Origin: Pyrenula massariospora
Lineage: Eukaryota; Ascomycota; Eurotiomycetes; Pyrenulales; Pyrenulaceae
Direction of reading: 5' to 3'
DNA length: 64,000 nt
Assembly: GCA_021030905.1 (NCBI GenBank)
Contig: JAGFMI010000002.1
Span: 1,488,001 to 1,552,000, forward strand
The notes under the pieces were generated by a model. The model made no database searches, had not been told where the DNA came from, and saw nothing but the letters and a program-made list of their open reading frames with translations. This document shows positions 53,758 to 64,000 of this stretch, one piece after another (position 1 is the first letter of the stretch; every line of letters starts with the position of its first letter). The translations under genes and the position numbers were made by a program.

Positions 53758-56700
53758 TCATCTTCTGCCATATCCATCCCCGTACCTCGGATCATAGCTT
53801 CCTCGATAATTCTCCCTTCCCTGCGGTGGAGCATGCCCATATCCATCCCTACCTTGTCCTCGGTAGCCATCTCGACCTCCACCTTGTCCATAATTATCGC
53901 TATACGACCGTCGATCATTTCGCCCGTCATATCCATCCCCGTTATATCCTCGACTGTTTTGCGGTGGAGGTGGAGGAAACTGTGGCATCGGCGCTCTTCC
54001 CCGTTGTGGCTGTTGGCCCGTAGTACTGTACCCCTGACCTACAGCCATTGGCGGCGGTCTGAAATTCGGGTCTAGAGCTGCGGCAAACGGGTTGTCGCGA
54101 TTAAATCCCCCTTTCCCCATTTGAAACGGTGGAGGTGGCGGTGGACCGCGATCGTGTGCTGCATAGGAGATGTTTCCACCGCCACCGCGCTCACGGCCAT
54201 AATTTCCTCCATTTCCGTTTGAACGGCCGTTTGGTTCATTTAACGGCACCCCTCCGTATGAACGCCCTGCATTCCTGGCTCGAGACTGCGTGATCCGACG
54301 ATCGCTTTCGTCGATGACCTTTTCAGGCAGTCTGCATCCACGGAGGAGCATGGATTTGTGCACGTTACGGGAGCGGGGCATGTCGTAGTAAACGCTGATT
54401 GAGGTGTCAATGTCGACAGGGACAGGCAGGTCCATCTCATCCATCGGAGGAAATAGCGCGGAGTGGGGAAGATGCGCGTCGTTCTTCTCAACTATCCCCG
54501 CCAACCCACCCTCGCGCATGGGAAGCTCGAATTTCGGGTTGCCGGCGCGCTTAGAATAAAAGTTTGAGGTAAGATGTTGGTAGAGCCTGTTCCGATTTGA
54601 GACGAGGAGGGCTTCACGACCCATGGAATTCCGAGCATGCTCTTCGTCGGTGAGGGTGGGGTAGATCTTAGCCATAGCTTCTAACAGACGGGTCTCGTCG
54701 ATGAAGGGGAGGAGTACGACGGCTTTCCAGGGCTGTTTTGCGCCATTCATGTCGAGGTCGAAGTCTTCGGGGTAGTAGTCGATGATTTCGCTGTCCGGCT
54801 CGGTCATGAGGGGGTGGAAGGCTTCAGGGATGGCGGCCCGGGATCTGGCTGGCATCACGCCCATAAGCTGCTCGTAGGGTTTGAATGGCTGTCCCTTGTT
54901 AAATTTGATTTCCATTTTCTCGATGTCGACAAAGTCAGATGCGAATGGCGCATAGTGATAAGGGTAGTACCAGGTCCACGAGGGACAGCCTTGGAAGTAG
55001 TATAAGAGCACCCAGCAGAAGCCTTCCACATACGACCTCGCCACTTGATGGCGGAATCCGAGATCTTTCGGATCTTTGTGGAACTTTGACTCGTAGTATC
55101 GGTCTTCATAGCCCTCTTCCCAAAGCCGGACAGTATCCTCTTGGTCTTCCAGACGCTGGGTACCGTTGGTCGGTGTTGCCGGCGTGACTGGGGTCGATCT
55201 CCCAGGCGTTCCCTCGCCATCTTGCTCAATCAGGTCTGCTTTTCTCTTCCCTAAGGAGCTCGGTGGCGTCTCGGGAGGGTTCGAAGGATCTATTTGCGCT
55301 GGATCGGACCCATTCTGTCCATTTGCCGACTCCGTACCTTTACCTGCCAATTTTTCTTTGAGCACAGCTGCGGCACTCTTGTTCATGACATTTGTGCGGT
55401 CGACATTGCTCCGATTGACGACCATATTGTAGGTTACGTCCAAGCTATCGGCGGGGATCAGCTTCGGCGCTGTGGGCTCCCGTGTGTCTAATGTTTGTAT
55501 GCCTTTTGTCTTCGGTACACCAGGGCCACCGACACCGTAGTCAGGAGAGCTTCGACGTCTTCGCTTTGCACTTTCATTCCGAGCCTCTTCTTCTCGCTTG
55601 CGTCGCGCTTGGTTCCGTTCATGCTTGTCGTCTGCTTCTTTTCGGCGTCGAAATATAGCGGCTTCCTGCTTAGCGAGACCCTGCAGAATCAGCTGAGCCC
55701 TTCCAAGATCAACACTACCGTCCATGGTCAAGTATCCGCCCATGAGAGGAATGTTGTCTCGCCAGATAGCGATGAGTGTATCGATGCCACCTTCATGAAT
55801 GCTCAAACTAGGCAAATGGGGTAGGAAATCATTTCCAACGAAAAAGCACATGAACAACCAGTCGTCAATGGCTCGCTCAAGGTCAAAACGAAATACCTGA
55901 CCAGGGACAAACAATTCAGCTTCCAGGTACTCTCTGAGAATAGAAACACTTAACCAAATGAAAGGTTTGTCATCTGGTAGCTTGCCTTTCTCATCGAACT
56001 GGCCGCTCTTTTCCTTGGCATTACCTTTGCATGCTTCTGCGACGTGGCCTTTTTGCCCGCACAGCTTGCACTGTTGCGCCTTGGATTCTTGCGCAAAGAC
56101 GTCTTCACGAAGAATGCGAAAATAGGGTTCATGGGTGGCAAGACCAAGCATGATCAGGTCTGCGTCAAGACCGTAGAAGACATGACGGGTATTGGGATCG
56201 TACTCGGGGTCAGCACGTTGAGAGCGAACAAAGTTCATGATTTTGTGTTCTCCTTCTCCGGGGACTGTTGCATCTGAAACTAACACCTTCAGATCGGCCC
56301 AGGCAGGGTCTGTATTCAATTTGTAAGCTACCCAGTATCGTATAGATAAGGCGAGTATATCCATGAATGGCGTTCCAGGTGTGATCAGATTGGTATCCCA
56401 CGTCTTTTTGATTACAGCCTCTTCCGAAGTCATCTCTGCACTGCCGTTTTGTTTACTCTGCTGCCGCCGTAGTAACTGATCGAATTCTGCCTTCTTCTCG
56501 TCCGCCTCTTGTGCGTCCTTAGCTGATCTGAATCGACGTGCTCGTTGTTGGTTCAGTTTGGCCCGTGGAGCAACCCCATCTATATCAAAGGTGTCAGCTT
56601 GGCTACAATAAATGCCCACGCCACTTAGAAGCAATACAGGGTTGCGGCGTCGAAATCGTAGAGCTTACCAATTGCAATCATTAGCAGCCGTCGAGGACGC

Positions 56701-56975
56701 ACGGTGCTGACAACGCGGTCTGTATATTTGAATATCTCCATCATCATCTCGGCTTCCGTTTCTGGAGGCGGTTTATTCTCTGGATGCGTGCAATTGTGAA
56801 CAATGCCATTGAAATCTAGATACAGGTTGTGCATTTCGTCTCCATTTGGATTCCTTTCTGTAGCTTTTACAGGATATACGACCCCGTCAATTTCGTAGGG
56901 TTTCTCTTCAATTACAGCTGAAACAATTTTCGGATACTTCTTTGACAACCAACGGAACAACGCTGGAACACCCAT
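53758..56975 (-). CDS. RAT1: Nuclear 5'-3' exoribonuclease Rat1/Xrn2
   Basis: Complement of 53758-56579 and 56669-56975, 1042 aa; the 89-bp intron (GTAAGC..ATATAG) is phase 1 and restores [26 protein letters not shown]-terminus [16 protein letters not shown] and the XRN active-site block ([37 protein letters not shown]) are intact. A CCHC zinc knuckle ([14 protein letters not shown], about 268-281) marks fungal Rat1 rather than Xrn1. Then [19 protein letters not shown], and a conserved second half ([29 protein letters not shown]). The C-terminal 200 residues are Gly/Arg/Tyr-rich (RGG-like). It degrades RNA downstream of poly(A) sites, causing Pol II termination, and trims rRNA. Its usual partner Rai1 is not here. 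Confidence 0.95.
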
Positions 56976-57542
56976 TTTGGCTAATGTCGAAAAGAGCTGT
57001 TAGTAGGTCAAAGATTGGTCGTCGAGGTGTTTTCCAAAGTAGTTGTAACCGTGAAATTTTGTAAGAATGTTGCACGTGCTGGGAGACTTTGCAACAGTAG
57101 CTACTTCGAAGATTCAAATCAAGTCTTAAGCGAGTGACAGCTTTCGAGATTTATTGGGAGTAAGGCATATGCGCAGTAGCGCACAGGCGATCGCGGCGGG
57201 TTCCCGCTTGAATTAAAGTAAGAAACAGACAGATTCAAAGTTGACAACGAACAGGTGAGGTCTTCGGGATGGTCAAAATGCGGGCTTTGGACAAAGACTC
57301 GGAAGGGCGGGGGTATGATTTTCCGGGGTATAGCTTGCTGGGTCCCAAGCTTTGGACACTGCAGAGCGCATTTTACCAAATATCTCGGCCATGGCATGAC
57401 ATCAATCAGGACATTTTCTCAGGGGATTTGAGGCTGGACGTTGGCTTTCGGGAGAAGAATCGTTCCCCTGCTGACTGACGTTTCTCCTATGGCTCTGCAT
57501 TATCTCAGGCGGTGACAATGATTCCCGCCGCAAAGACCTGCC
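56976..57542. promoter_or_regulatory. Divergent promoter, RAT1 / USO1
   Basis: 567 bp between start codons (56975 minus, 57543 plus). The frame at 57269-57478 (+) is not credible. No TATA box; ordinary composition. Confidence 0.45.
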
Positions 57543-60424
57543 ATGTTGCGCATCCTTGAATCTCAGGCTCCGACGAAGCAGACAGCCACCGACACGATCA
57601 ACACCCTGAGCTCTAGACTCCAGACCGTGACATTATTGGAAGATCGCCGTGCGGCAATCCTCGGCCTCCGAAGTTTCGCAAAGCTCTATCCTGCCTCTGT
57701 CGCATCGGGCGCTCTCCGTGAGCTCATCAGCAGCCTTCGCAAGGATGGAGAGGATGCGGATACCATCAAAGTCGTTCTCGAGACCCTGTTGATGCTCTTT
57801 GATCCGGATGATAACAGCCCCGAGGCCTCTGAAGAAATAAGTCTGTGGCTAGCTGATGAGTTCACTCAGCGACAGGACAATATCACGGTGGTGCTCGACC
57901 TACTCGAGAGCCGGGACTTTTACTCGCGACTGTACGGGTTGCAACTGATATCTTACGTCTCCACCTCACGACCGGAGAGAACGCAGGAATGCATCTTCTC
58001 GGCGCCACTGGGCGTGTCACGGCTCGTTGCGACGCTGGACGATAGCCGTGAGGCTGTTCGAAATGAGGCTTTAGGTCTCTTGGTTGCGTTGACGCCCTCT
58101 TCCTTGGAGCTTCAAAAGGTCGTGGCGTTTGAAAATGCCTTTGACCGTGTCTTCAGCATCATCGAAGGCGAGGGTGGTTTGACAGACGGCTCTACGATTG
58201 TGCAAGAGTGCCTCTCGCTGCTGGCCAACTTGCTCAAGCTCAATGTTTCCAACCAGACCGTTTTTCGAGAGTCGGGATGTGTGGCGAAGCTCACCCGTCT
58301 TCTGTCCGAGGCCTCAAAGGAAGAAGAATCAACAGAGGGTGTCGCGGAATGGAAAAGGGATCAGAGAGATAAGAATCTTTGGGGAACTCTGACAATTATA
58401 CAGCTATTTGTCGTTCAAGGCGGCAGAGGCACTCCTATGAACCAAGCAACTTTTTGGCAGAATGACCTCGTTCAACAAGTTCTACGATTAGCTTTCAATG
58501 ACAGCCTTGGCGCTAGCATCCGATCTACAGTAAGGAGTCCTCTGCCTTTTATTTGCGCTATTCATTGACAGTCACTTCGAAATAGTGCTTGAATACCTGC
58601 GCAGACCTGATCCGAGGAAACCATCCGTTGCAAGAACAATTTGGCGACTTTTCCGTTCCCAAGATTTCCCCGAGGGAAGATCCCAAACTCACCAACGGCC
58701 ACACGACCCCGAAAGAACCAGAGTCTCAAAATGTCATCGAGGCCATGCTCCGGACATCGCTGGAACCGGCACCATCAAGTCATTTGAATGTTCGGCTGGG
58801 AGCTGCCGAATGTGTCAAAGCCTTTTTTATTGGACACTCGGGCATACGAACCCACGTTCTCAGAAGAGCAATCGATGGATACAAGACGGGGCACGATGAA
58901 TTGCCGAATCTTCTACTGATCCTCCTATCGCAGGAGAATGAGTCGACTGCTGATCCTTACCGGCTGTGGATCGCTGCAGTTCTCCTGTTCCACCTCCTCT
59001 ATGATAACGCGGAGGCCAAGGCAATGGCACTGGGTATCTCAGAGGGCGATGCCGAAAACGGCGAAGAAGTCGTTACGTGCGTTCAGCTCCTTGCAGGCAC
59101 TCTGATGACAAGCATGCAGAGAAACAAGGATATGAGAGTCTTGATTGCTTATCTAATGCTTCTAGCTGGCTGGCTTTTCGAGGACCCGGATGCAGTGAAC
59201 GACCTTTTGGGAGAAGCCAGTAGTGTGCAGGGTCTCATCAATGCTGCCAAATTCGCCTCCAATTCTGCTCCCCTCGCCTCTGGGCTCTCCGTCTTCCTGT
59301 TGGGTATAATATATGAGTTCTCCTCTAAAGACTCTCCAGTGCCTCGCAAAACGCTCCATGGCCTTCTCGTTGACGGCTTGGGGAGGGAGCAATACATTGA
59401 CAAACTCAAGAAGTTTCGGGAGAATCCTCTGGTGCGAGACTTTGAGGTTCTCGCCCCGCGGTCTGAGCAAGACCCAGAAGGAGGACTGCCCGAGGTCTAC
59501 TTTGACCAGACATTCATTGATTTTTTCAAAGATAATTTCAGCAGGATCCTCCGCGCGATCGACAGAGATCCAGACATCGAAATCTCGATCATCTCCAATG
59601 GCGTGGAGAAGGGTATCTCGCGTGAGCTCGTAGACTCCTTACGGGCCCAGGTCGAAGACAGGTCTAAATCGCTTCGGGAACTCGAACATGAGACGCTACT
59701 TCTGAAACGCAAGCTCGACCAGGAGGAAATAGACCACAGGAAAACACGAGAGTCCTCGACCGTGGAATCAGGGCGGATCAAGCAGATCAATGAGAGCCTC
59801 CAACGAAACCACGAAGAGGAACTGCAGAAGCTTGAGGAACGATCTGCGAACGCACGCAATGAGCTCCTCAGGCAGCATCAAGAACAGTTGCGCTCTATCG
59901 ATGCTGAGCTCAAGCAATACAAAGCAGAAACCGACAGAAAGGCAGATAAAACGAGAGAGCGCTACGAGGCGGAGATTGCTGACCTAAAGTCTACAGGTAA
60001 AGCGTTATCTACGCAGCTTGAAAAAGCCAACAAGGATCACATAATGGACCTCCAGACGGCCCATGAGGAATATGCTTCCAAAGAATCAACGCTGACAGCT
60101 CGGGCTCAGAGAGCCGAGGAAAAGGCCGAGGAGGTCGAGGAGAGGCTACATACGAGCCAGGACAGGATATCAGAGTTGCAGTCAAGCTTGACAGAAGTCG
60201 AAAGTGCCAAAACAGACCTGGAGCAGGCACGAAAGGACGTGCAGACCGAGCTGGATGATTTGTTGATTGTCTTTGCGGATCTGGAGGCAAAGCGATCCAA
60301 GGATAAGCAGGCGCTAAAAGCGCTCGGCGCGGAGGTTTCGGAAGGGGAAGACGAGGACGAAGGCGGCGACGAGGATGATGAAGATGAGGGCGAGGCTGAT
60401 GGTGCAGACGGAGATCTGGATTAG
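57543..60424 (+). CDS. USO1: Vesicle-tethering protein Uso1/p115
   Basis: Exons 57543-58529 and 58586-60424; 2826 nt, 941 aa. The 56-bp intron (GTAAGG..AAATAG) is phase 0 and joins GASIRST to CLNTCADLIRGNHPLQE. The N-terminal 600 residues are an armadillo-like globular head: RRAAILGLRSFAKLYP, YGLQLISYVSTS, NEALGLLVALTPS, CLSLLANLLKLNVSNQ, LNVRLGAAECVKAFF, TSMQRNKDMRVLIAYLML. A coiled coil spans about 676-910 (long Glu/Lys/Gln heptads), followed by an acidic tail (EDEDEGGDEDDEDEGE). Uso1/p115 tethers COPII vesicles to the Golgi with Ypt1/Rab1. The coiled coil is short, as usual in filamentous fungi, compared with yeast Uso1. Confidence 0.93.
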
Positions 60425-61038
60425 CCGTTTACCTCACCGTGCGATAATTGCTGATCTGTGCCACTACGTTGAAATAGGAATAGTAATTGACTGGCTAATT
60501 GCCGCTCCAGAAGATGGGTGATACCCTTTCTCAAGCCTTCCAGTCAACTCTAATGCCTTGAGGAAGTAGCAGCAGCGTGAAATCGTTTTCTGGCTGACGG
60601 TCGGGTTTAAGGTGAAGGCCACTTTCTGGTACGTCCGCCCGCCTGCTGCACGTCGTTGAATGCATGGCAACATATCTCCACAAAGTCCCTACCGAAACGC
60701 TTTGACACAGAAGTCTAGACGCTGTTACGAACCCGATCAGCAGATGTCTAATGACCAATACAATTAAGACAATAGATGGGGTTTCGTGCCGATGGAACAT
60801 TAAGCTCGATGGAGATAGCAGCCATAGCTCCGCCCGGACGAAACAAAGCATCGAACGAGGATAACCGAGCAATGTGGGAAAGATTTTGAGCTTGATATAT
60901 GAAGATGTGCAGGCTATTATTCACTTTTGCGTTTACTGTCGGCCTGTGATCTCGATGAGAGCAATTCATACTACACAGCACAAGTTCTCTCGGCTGGTTT
61001 TCAACCAATCCAAGAAATCTTCTTTATTTGACTGCAAA
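60425..61038. other. Intergenic upstream of the SDR gene
   Basis: Same-strand gap of about 600 bp. The frame of the SDR is open upstream to 60874, but that segment is not SDR-like. Nothing else recognised. Confidence 0.4.
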
Positions 61039-61947
61039 ATGGCTCTGCATACATCTCACCCAAATCAACCAACCTGGCTGATCACCGGCACCTCATCCGG
61101 CTTCGGCCTCCATCTTGCACGCGTCGCCCTGTCTACCGGCCACAACGTCATCGCCACCTCCCGAAGCCCTCCCACAGCACCATCCCCCTTGCACAACCTC
61201 GTCACTTCCTCCCCAGACCGCTGCCGCTGGCTGGCCCTAGACGTCACCTCCCCCGCCAGCACCATCACGGCAACCATCTCCACCGCCGAGTCCCTCTTCG
61301 GCGGCATCGACATCCTCGTCAACAACGCCGGCTACAGCCTCGTCGGCGCCGTCGAAGACGTCTCCGAGGAGGCCGCCCGAGCGCAGCTGGAGACGAACTT
61401 CTTCGGCCCGCTGAAGATCACGCAGGCGGCGCTGCCGGGGATGCGAGCACGTTGTCACGCCGATGGGCGGGAGAGGAGCATCATCCAGATGAGCAGCGGG
61501 GCGGGGATGCTTTCGCGGCCGGGGTTGGGGATGTACGCCGCGAGTAAGCACGCGTTCGAGTCAATGTCGGAGTCGTTGGCGGGGGAGGTTGGGCCGTTGG
61601 GGATCAGGGTCCTCATCGTGGAACCTGGGGTGTTTAAGACGGATTTCTTGAAGAGGGGAGGTACGTTTTCAGAACTGGGCGAAGCTTATCGGGATGGCGC
61701 TGCAGGTCAGATGCTGGGGTGGTTGAAGAAGATTGAGAATGGAGATGAGGAGGTGCCTGGAGGTGATCCGGAGAAGGCGGTGAAGGCTATTTTTGATGTG
61801 GTGCTGAGGACTGGGAAAGTAGAAGGCAGAAAGAAGGTGTTAAGATTGCTGTTAGGGAAGGATTCTGTGGACAGGGTTAGAGACTGGTTAAAGGATACAG
61901 AGGGTGAGATATTGGAAATGGAGGATATTTCGCTTGACACAATGTGA
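61039..61947 (+). CDS. Short-chain dehydrogenase/reductase
   Basis: Intronless, 302 aa from ATG 61039; the upstream extension (to 60874) was rejected because the canonical SDR start, PTWLITGTSSGFGLHLAR, is only 11 residues inside this ATG. TGTSSGFG is the TGxxxGxG cofactor turn; LALDVTS supplies the adenine-ring Asp; NNAGYS and the catalytic Ser (IIQMSSGAG), Tyr and Lys (YAASKHAFE) are intact. The sequence PGVFKTDF follows as in classical oxidoreductases. Ser-rather-than-Asp at the end of strand 2 (IATSRSP) with nearby Arg hints at NADPH use. Substrate unknown; the group is numerous in fungi. Confidence 0.9.
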   Translation: MALHTSHPNQPTWLITGTSSGFGLHLARVALSTGHNVIATSRSPPTAPSPLHNLVTSSPDRCRWLALDVTSPASTITATISTAESLFGGIDILVNNAGYSLVGAVEDVSEEAARAQLETNFFGPLKITQAALPGMRARCHADGRERSIIQMSSGAGMLSRPGLGMYAASKHAFESMSESLAGEVGPLGIRVLIVEPGVFKTDFLKRGGTFSELGEAYRDGAAGQMLGWLKKIENGDEEVPGGDPEKAVKAIFDVVLRTGKVEGRKKVLRLLLGKDSVDRVRDWLKDTEGEILEMEDISLDTM

Positions 61948-62780
61948 AGAAGTCTCGTTTTAATAAAAGCTCTGGGTTCGCAATCGGCAAACTGTGTCAC
62001 AACTCGGTCGAGTCGTCGAATTCATTCAAACAAGCGATATCGAGTAATGACATTACTGAAGTCCCTCGTCGCTTGTTCCTCATAAGGCCAACCATTGAAA
62101 ATCATGCTGCCAACACTTGGCCACCACACAATATCGGACCAACCCACCCCAAACGCCGTAAAAGACCGCCGTCCACGCCCAACACCCTCCCTCCACCCAG
62201 ACAGACTGCCTACCAAATCCGGCTAGCCGCTATCCCAAACGACTCCCAAACCCAACTTCCCCATCCACCAGCACCTCACTTTCAGCTGCTGCACCCATCC
62301 CTCCTTCAGCTGGCTCGTGATCACACCCACCCACCGCAAAATTTCCACAATACGCACCACCCTTCAACGACTCTTACCGCTACTGCACGCCAACACCCAT
62401 AGCATCCTCTGCAGATTTCAACTCAACACCACCGACGGCATGGACGGCGTCCAGCTCCAACTAAGCCCTACTGTATGCAGAAGTCACGGTCTAGCCCGCG
62501 CTGGCGGACAGGAGTTGCTTGATGGGACGCCGGATGGGGAAACAAGCTCCCCTTTAGAGCAACAGTAGGTCGTGAATTGGCCCCGGATCGAATTAGGGAA
62601 GCGGAGGGATTGTGACTCTACTTCATCGACGAGCAGGATTCAGACATGATGCCTTCATGACTTCCCGAGAACACTTCCTATGTACGGCAAAACCTCTGGA
62701 AGCACTGTACTTTCCCCCAGGCTTTCTTGCGATTGAAAGAAATCCATCGTACAATCCCGCAAAAGTGATCAGTAATCCCC
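61948..62780. other. Intergenic with an unresolved C-rich open frame
   Basis: The plus strand is C-rich from 62130 to 62420. In one frame a CTAG-type acceptor near 62226 is followed by an open stretch to 62568 whose middle (ISTIRTTLQRLLPLLHANTH) looks protein-like. There is no matching upstream exon and no family was recognised, so it is noted but not called a gene. Confidence 0.3.
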
Positions 62781-64000
62781 TCAACACCTTGCCAAATAAT
62801 TACTAGGAACCAATCCTCTGCCGGTCCTCCCTGCCTTCGACTCTCTGACCTCCGCCTCCCACCACCCATCGTCCTGCAACCTCAGCACTGCCAGAACATC
62901 TCCCTTGGCAAAGGCTAGCTCCTCTGGAATAGCCGCCGAGTACGAGTATAACGCGCGGGCTGTCTCAGTGTTAGCAGAGCATTTCATATCGAAGACGATT
63001 TCCCAAGACGACTCACCATAATGCAAGATCTGCGGGCCCTTCCCTGGCGGCGGCGGTCCTGCCATGCTCTTACTCCTCTCCCTCCTCTCCGCTGAGCCCA
63101 TCCCCGGCCCACCGCCATGCCCACCACTCCCACCTCTCATTCCTTGCTGGGATTGCTGCCGCGGCTGGCTGTATGAATCTCCTCCGAAAGCGCTCCTTGG
63201 CCTCCCCCGCCCACTACCATTCCCACCACCTCTGCCATAATCGTAGCTCTCTACAGCGTTCTGCGCAAGCTGGACCTCCATCCCTCCTCCTTGTGGCGAA
63301 TTGTGTCTCGAGTTCTGGCCCCAGCTCCCCGGACCCGATTTCTGCGGTGACACGGACTGGCCGCGTGGTCGGCCTCCAGCGCTGCCATTCATCATCATAG
63401 CAGGATTTGGGCTCTGCCTACCTCCGCTCATCATCATCCCAGGACCTGGACTCCTGGCACGAACTGGCTGTGGGCTTGCCGCGCGTGGAATATTGCCATC
63501 CCTCGTACCTGGACGGCTCTGTGCTCCCCTTCCGCTGCCATACCCGCCTGTGTACTCGTTCTTCCGCGCATTCATCTCCTTGGCCGTGAATGCAGGCTGT
63601 GGCACACCGAGACCGCCAGGTCCAGCGTAGGCGGGCGGCGGCGTCCCTCGCTGTGCTGCAAGTCGATCTGAGCTGGTTGCACTGAGTGGCGCAGGTCTTT
63701 CGGCTGCTACTGCTGTCTGCCGTTCTGGCGCCGGAGTCTTGAGACCGTGGAACACATCAGCGGAGATTCGAGTGCTGCTTTGCTTATTGACACCCCTCAG
63801 CTCTTGCAAAGCGGCCGCAACTGGATCGTCGGCGGCCGCAGCGTGAGCGAGACCCTTTCTACCATTTTGAGATGCACGCGGCGTGGTCTGACTATCGGGG
63901 CTGGCGACATCGAACACGTTGTTGCCGACATTGAGCTGGAAGGAAGCACGGGGATCAACAGGTTCAGGATGTGTGTCTGCGTCGGAAGTGTTGGTGGGTC
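62781..64000 (-). CDS. F-BAR/SH3 cytokinesis protein (Cdc15/Imp2-like), 3' part
   Basis: Complement of 62781-62959 and 63017 to beyond 64000; the 5' part is off the window. A 57-bp intron (GTGAGT..GACAG) is in phase with the surrounding frame, so it could be missed as coding; removing it gives QILHY/ARALYSYSAAIPEEL, the start of an SH3 domain that continues FAKGDVLAVL, DDGWWEAEV and GLVPSNYLA before the stop. Before it come some 330 residues of Pro/Gly/Ser/Gln-rich linker (TPPPAYAGPG, RARSPGPGMM). The segment DPRASFQLNVGNNVFDVA at the edge is like the region before the linker in fungal Cdc15/Imp2/Hof1 proteins, which bind septum membranes and actin-ring factors. The F-BAR domain itself is not visible, so the name is an inference. 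Confidence 0.75.
   Translation of the reverse strand, partial: PTNTSDADTHPEPVDPRASFQLNVGNNVFDVASPDSQTTPRASQNGRKGLAHAAAADDPVAAALQELRGVNKQSSTRISADVFHGLKTPAPERQTAVAAERPAPLSATSSDRLAAQRGTPPPAYAGPGGLGVPQPAFTAKEMNARKNEYTGGYGSGRGAQSRPGTRDGNIPRAASPQPVRARSPGPGMMMSGGRQSPNPAMMMNGSAGGRPRGQSVSPQKSGPGSWGQNSRHNSPQGGGMEVQLAQNAVESYDYGRGGGNGSGRGRPRSAFGGDSYSQPRQQSQQGMRGGSGGHGGGPGMGSAERRERSKSMAGPPPPGKGPQILHYGESSWEIVFDMKCSANTETARALYSYSAAIPEELAFAKGDVLAVLRLQDDGWWEAEVRESKAGRTGRGLVPSNYLARC

Noticed and set aside
60874-61038. N-terminal extension of the SDR
   Set aside because: The canonical SDR N-terminus begins just inside the ATG at 61039; the extension has no targeting or domain features.
1-64000. CRISPR array, rRNA operon, or bacterial-type operon signals
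   Set aside because: None seen; splice sites and gene families are those of a filamentous fungus.

Overview
The window looks like nuclear DNA of a filamentous ascomycete (Pezizomycotina). Reasons: introns of about 49-125 bp with GT..AG ends and CTRAY-like branch sites, compact housekeeping genes, fungal-specific families (Zn2Cys6 regulator, Sch9-type kinase, RSC subunit, PHO80-like cyclin), and a left end turned A+T-rich in the way repeat-induced point mutation (RIP) does. No database search was possible. Gene calls rest on motifs read by eye and on exon joins that keep frame; all coordinates come from reading the sequence.

Layout. (1) 1-6.88 kb is an A+T-rich island with no credible gene. 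It is a stack of decayed non-coding repeats: a TA-flanked inverted-repeat (MITE-like) family whose ends read CGTCAGGAAAA, a second inverted-repeat family, a GC-ended hairpin MITE, and two copies of a 435-bp unit with 113-bp direct terminal repeats. (2) 6.9-23.8 kb is a sparse accessory belt. It holds a small secreted Cys-containing protein, a secreted GH128-like glucanase, a secreted HExxH metallopeptidase-like protein, a secreted arylsulfotransferase-family protein whose first intron does not splice cleanly in frame, and a Zn2Cys6 regulator, separated by 0.6-3.9 kb stretches without genes. (3) 24-64 kb is a dense core block: BRF1 (Pol III), a PHD/AT-hook protein, trimethyllysine dioxygenase (nine exons, one of 18 nt), an F-box protein, a mitochondrial class III CoA-transferase, riboflavin synthase, a Sch9-type AGC kinase, RSC7/NPL6, a PHO80/CLG1-like cyclin, allantoicase, the exoribonuclease Rat1, the vesicle tether Uso1/p115, an SDR, and the 3' part of an F-BAR/SH3 (Cdc15/Imp2-like) protein that runs off the right edge.

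How it fits together. Four of the five genes in the accessory belt encode proteins with signal peptides that could act on wall, protein or plant/host polymers; their position beside a RIP-like island is typical of fast-evolving fungal compartments. The core block is ordinary growth, RNA and trafficking machinery. Two divergent pairs share short promoters (CoA-transferase/riboflavin synthase, 204 bp; Rat1/Uso1, 567 bp). Trimethyllysine dioxygenase (carnitine synthesis) and the SUGCT-like CoA-transferase lie about 4 kb apart and both handle lysine-derived carbon, which may be chance. I found no CRISPR array, rRNA, complete tRNA, secondary-metabolite core enzyme or intact transposase.
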